NCBI GenBank assembly: GCA_003511885.1
Contig: DOIX01000220.1
Coordinates: 2,523 to 7,609, forward strand
DNA length: 5,087 nt
Direction of reading: 5' to 3'
From: Cyanobacteria bacterium UBA11153
GTDB lineage: Bacteria; Cyanobacteriota; Cyanobacteriia; Cyanobacteriales; Coleofasciculaceae
The notes below the pieces were generated by a model that saw only the letters and a list, made by a program, of their open reading frames with translations, did no database searches and had not been told where the DNA came from. Below, piece after piece: positions 4,494 to 5,087 of this stretch. Position numbers and translations under genes: made by a program. The stretch's first letter is position 1. Each line of letters begins with the position of its first letter.

Positions 4494-4499
4494 CCTGAT

Positions 4500-4541
4500 T
4501 TGCTAATCGCTAATTGCTAGTTGCTAATTGCTAGTTGTTAA
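4500..4541. repeat. Heptamer tandem repeat, six units of TTGCTAA/TTGCTAG
   Basis: Six consecutive 7-bp units (TTGCTAA, TCGCTAA, TTGCTAG, TTGCTAA, TTGCTAG, TTGTTAA) fill most of the gap between the TM2 gene and the ComEA-like gene. This is a classical cyanobacterial short tandem repeat. It ends only six bases before the ComEA-like start codon, so it forms most of that gene's leader and replaces any ribosome binding site. Confidence 0.85.
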
Positions 4542-4567
4542 CTCTCCACTCCCGATTCTCCCATTTT

Positions 4568-4987
4568 TCAAGCAATGCGATCGAGTAATTGGCGACGTTT
4601 TTGTTCAAATTCATATTCTGACATTAGTCCTTCTTGACGTAAAATATCTAGTTGTCGGAGTGCATCTGCGATCGCGCCGATTTGAGCAGGATCGACTGGA
4701 GGGGATGGATTACTAGTTGATGAGGTATTCGCGATACGGTTAGTGGTGGAAGCTCCACCCAAATTCAAGTTAAAATTTTCCTCAAACTGTTCTGGGGTTT
4801 GGAGGAGATACCAAGCGCCTTCAATACCACTCGCAATACGCGGAATTTGTGTCCAGGAAAGGAGCAAATACACAATTCCCCACCAAGGTTGTCCCAAATA
4901 AAACTTGTGGAGTCCTGCGATTGGCAAGATTGTTCCACTGAATGCTAGCATAGCAGCAATTTTTCGACTCTTGGGCTTGCTCAACAT
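4568..4987 (-). CDS. TM2 domain protein with C-terminal SHOCT domain
   Basis: This 139-residue membrane protein starts with a TM2 domain (about residues 7-62): a Lys/Arg-rich N-terminus, a first hydrophobic helix (AAMLAFSGTILPIAG), the hallmark turn GLHKFYLGQPWWG (25-37), and a second helix (IVYLLLSWTQIP). A basic/glycine boundary and IEGAWYLLQTPEQFEENFN follow. Residues 78-100 are a Ser/Thr/Asn/Pro linker. The last 32 residues (ALRQLDILRQEGLMSEYEFEQKRRQLL) fit SHOCT, a short C-terminal oligomerisation domain often paired with membrane segments. Its biochemical role is unknown; TM2 proteins in bacteria are generally uncharacterised. The ATG at 4987 has no Shine-Dalgarno. A 6-bp-arm palindrome (5016-5033) and a G-rich tract lie upstream. 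HIP1 at 4668 lies inside the gene. Confidence 0.92.
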   Translation of the reverse strand: MLSKPKSRKIAAMLAFSGTILPIAGLHKFYLGQPWWGIVYLLLSWTQIPRIASGIEGAWYLLQTPEQFEENFNLNLGGASTTNRIANTSSTSNPSPPVDPAQIGAIADALRQLDILRQEGLMSEYEFEQKRRQLLDRIA

Positions 4988-5015
4988 ATTTGCTTGCCAG
5001 AAGATCTGCTTCTGA

Positions 5016-5033
5016 CTAATTTAGCAGAATTAG
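5016..5033. promoter_or_regulatory. Inverted repeat CTAATT-6 nt-AATTAG upstream of the TM2 gene
   Basis: Two exact 6-bp arms sit 29 nt upstream of the TM2 start codon, where an operator or promoter element would be expected. The sequence is AT-rich and short, so it may be coincidental. No convincing -10/-35 pair was found around it. Confidence 0.3.
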
Positions 5034-5036
5034 GAC

Positions 5037-5087
5037 AAGAGGGATGGGGGACTGGGGAGATAAGGGGGATAAGGGGGACAAGGGAGA
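5037..5087. repeat. G-rich purine tract with 9-bp tandem units
   Basis: The plus strand is almost pure purine, with six runs of three or more G. The last part consists of 9-bp units ATAAGGGGG, ATAAGGGGG and ACAAGGGAG (5060-5086). The tract runs to the window edge and may continue. It could adopt a G-quadruplex on the plus strand. Similar G-rich words occur at 1008 and 1578. Confidence 0.6.

Noticed and set aside
4528..4716. 62-codon plus-strand open frame
   Set aside because: It starts in the heptamer repeat and is otherwise antisense to the TM2 gene.

Overview
This window looks like chromosomal DNA from a cyanobacterium, most likely a filamentous one. Four perfect copies of the HIP1 octamer GCGATCGC occur (301, 4090, 4408, 4668). 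Several gaps carry short tandem repeats with a 7-bp period, which are typical of filamentous cyanobacteria, and most genes lack a Shine-Dalgarno sequence. The gene content (QueF, a phasin-like protein, a small SRP RNA, a cytoplasmic ComEA-like protein, a TM2/SHOCT protein) fits the same group. Genus-level placement is not possible from sequence reading alone.

Every supported gene lies on the minus strand, so transcription runs from high to low coordinates. In that order they are: a TM2-SHOCT membrane protein (4568-4987), a helix-hairpin-helix ComEA-like protein (3981-4493), a small hydrophobic Cys-containing protein (3531-3869) followed 5 nt later by a 199-residue unknown protein (2926-3525), a Sel1-repeat protein (2192-2830), the SRP RNA gene ffs with a readable promoter (1761-1857), a phasin-like protein (1191-1559), a small acidic protein with a four-cysteine C-terminal cluster (615-998), and queF of queuosine biosynthesis (157-579).

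Most genes look like independent housekeeping or accessory units, not one pathway. Two pairs may be co-transcribed: 3531-3869 with 2926-3525 (very tight, and the only strong ribosome binding site in the window) and 615-998 with queF (35 nt apart). No defence island, CRISPR array or complete transposon is present.

The gaps hold the more unusual material. There is a 108-bp segment with perfect 12-bp inverted ends whose interior folds like an IS200/IS605 right end (TnpB omega-RNA-like). There are three heptamer repeat tracts, G-rich short words next to start codons, and two structured elements between the Sel1 gene and ffs. A perfect operator-like palindrome precedes the Sel1 gene. A 32-codon open stretch without a start codon follows the ComEA-like stop codon in the same frame and ends in a double stop just before the small hydrophobic gene. 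The best candidates for something undescribed are the two-gene unit at 2926-3869 and the omega-RNA-like remnant.
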